The notes under the pieces are model-generated. The model was given only the letters and a program-made list of their open reading frames with translations, did no database searches and had not been told where the DNA came from. The position numbers and the translations under genes are program-made. Below, in pieces: positions 5,159-5,505 of a stretch of DNA of 5,505 bases (its first letter is position 1; each line of letters begins with the position of its first letter). Location of the stretch: positions 1 through 5,505 of the forward strand of contig LCKU01000055.1 of NCBI GenBank assembly GCA_001001625.1. Direction: 5' to 3'. This DNA comes from Parcubacteria group bacterium GW2011_GWA2_45_30. GTDB lineage: Bacteria; Patescibacteriota; Minisyncoccia; Sungbacterales; HO2-52-23.

Positions 5159-5187
5159 ATGATATCATGAAACCAATTTTTATGCAA
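5159..5187 (-). promoter_or_regulatory. Extended -10 promoter for rpsO
   Basis: On the minus strand, TG-A-TATCAT occupies 5167-5159: an extended -10 motif with 5/6 matches in the hexamer. A weak -35, TTGCAT, lies at 5187-5182 with a 17-bp spacer. Only 7 bases separate the -10 from the rpsO ATG at 5151, so the transcript would start at or within a base or two of the ATG. The -10 lies inside the perfect palindrome ATGATATCAT (5159-5168). Confidence 0.5.
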
Positions 5188-5194
5188 TGTTTTG

Positions 5195-5200
5195 TATAAT
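5195..5200 (+). promoter_or_regulatory. Candidate -10 element for the plus-strand gene
   Basis: A perfect TATAAT lies at 5195-5200, preceded directly by TG. No convincing -35 is found at 16-18 bp upstream (around 5171-5178). Transcription would begin near 5207, leaving a leader of about 50 nt before the GTG at 5258. The site lies in the divergent gap, opposite the rpsO promoter. Confidence 0.35.
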
Positions 5201-5257
5201 TGCAAATAAAAATTCGGTATGCTACGTTTTCCGTGGGTCATTTAAAACGGATGCAGC

Positions 5258-5505
5258 GTGAAAAAAATACTGATTTACGGTATCGGAGCGTATGCGGCCG
5301 GTATGGGCAGGACGCTTGAGCGAAACACTAAAAATAAAATTATTTATTGGGTACCGATAAATACTTCTGAAGACGTCAAATTATTCGTAGAACTTTCGCA
5401 AAATTCTGCCGAGGCCGTACAAAATCTGCCGCATAAGATCTCAATGCCCTCTGGCGCGGAGTATATCGCAGATATTGGAACAATTCGCGAAGCAGATATT
5501 GCGTT
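5258..5505 (+). CDS. gpsA: Putative NAD(P)-dependent glycerol-3-phosphate dehydrogenase, N-terminal part (partial)
   Basis: The GTG at 5258 opens a frame that runs off the right edge with 82 complete codons. An in-frame TAA at 5243-5245 means the start cannot lie much further upstream; the ATG at 5251 is in another frame. The protein begins with a Rossmann beta-alpha-beta unit, KKILIYGIGAYAAGMGRTLE (2-21), with the loop GIGAYAAG (8-15). A second strand IIYWVPIN (28-35) follows, and then NLPHKISMPSGAEYIADIG and TIREADIA (56-82). In GpsA the order is the same: G-x-G-x-x-G-x-A-x-A, a strand ending in W-x-R, Y-L-P-x-x-x-L-P, then D-L-x-x-A-x-x-x-A-D. The enzyme makes sn-glycerol 3-phosphate for lipids. 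The third loop glycine is replaced by Ala13 and the usual Arg after Trp31 is absent, so another dehydrogenase of the same fold is possible. Confidence 0.6.
   Translation, partial: MKKILIYGIGAYAAGMGRTLERNTKNKIIYWVPINTSEDVKLFVELSQNSAEAVQNLPHKISMPSGAEYIADIGTIREADIA

Noticed and set aside
5152..5241. A 30-codon N-terminal extension of S15 from the ATG at 5241
   Set aside because: S15 similarity begins exactly at MALT (5151), and the extension overlaps the promoter-like region and reads as AT-rich spacer.
1..5505. CRISPR arrays, tRNA or rRNA genes, and insertion sequences
   Set aside because: I saw no regularly spaced repeats, no cloverleaf-type sequence, no conserved rRNA stretches and no transposase.

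Overview
The window looks like a piece of a bacterial genome from the Candidate Phyla Radiation (Parcubacteria-like). This is inference, based on short intergenic gaps, almost no Shine-Dalgarno sequences, the tight rpsO / NYN nuclease / pnp cluster, and a membrane-anchored hypothetical protein of a type I associate with Parcubacteria. The sequence is probably from a metagenome assembly; that too is inference.

Layout, right to left along the minus strand: rpsO (ribosomal protein S15), an NYN-domain (PIN-like) ribonuclease, pnp (polynucleotide phosphorylase), a single-pass membrane protein, an AroE-like shikimate dehydrogenase, and the start of a DksA/TraR zinc-finger protein that runs off the left edge. 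At the far right one plus-strand gene diverges from rpsO. It begins with a dinucleotide-binding fold resembling NAD(P)-dependent glycerol-3-phosphate dehydrogenase and runs off the right edge. The rpsO-NYN-pnp set is a translation and RNA-turnover module. The other genes have no clear pathway link to it.

The most striking point is that three minus-strand genes each appear to lack an internal block of roughly 30 to 36 codons (about 100 nt). S15 goes straight from its first helix to the end of its third helix, in frame. PNPase lacks the segment between the first beta strands and the GRPS-like motif, and the joint is out of frame. The membrane protein shows a frame break just after its transmembrane helix and seems to lack the segment that normally follows it. 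The other genes look intact. Either the contig carries repeated small assembly deletions, or the population has lost about 100 nt several times. The first is more likely, and read mapping would settle it.

Non-coding structure includes an imperfect 52-nt hairpin in the pnp leader, a nested inverted repeat with perfect 16-bp arms right after the rpsO stop, a pair of 11-bp direct repeats after pnp, and promoter-like elements placed so close to the dksA-like and rpsO starts that these mRNAs would be leaderless or nearly so. The aroE-like gene is visibly more AT-rich than pnp and resembles the Haemophilus HI0607 type, which suggests horizontal acquisition.
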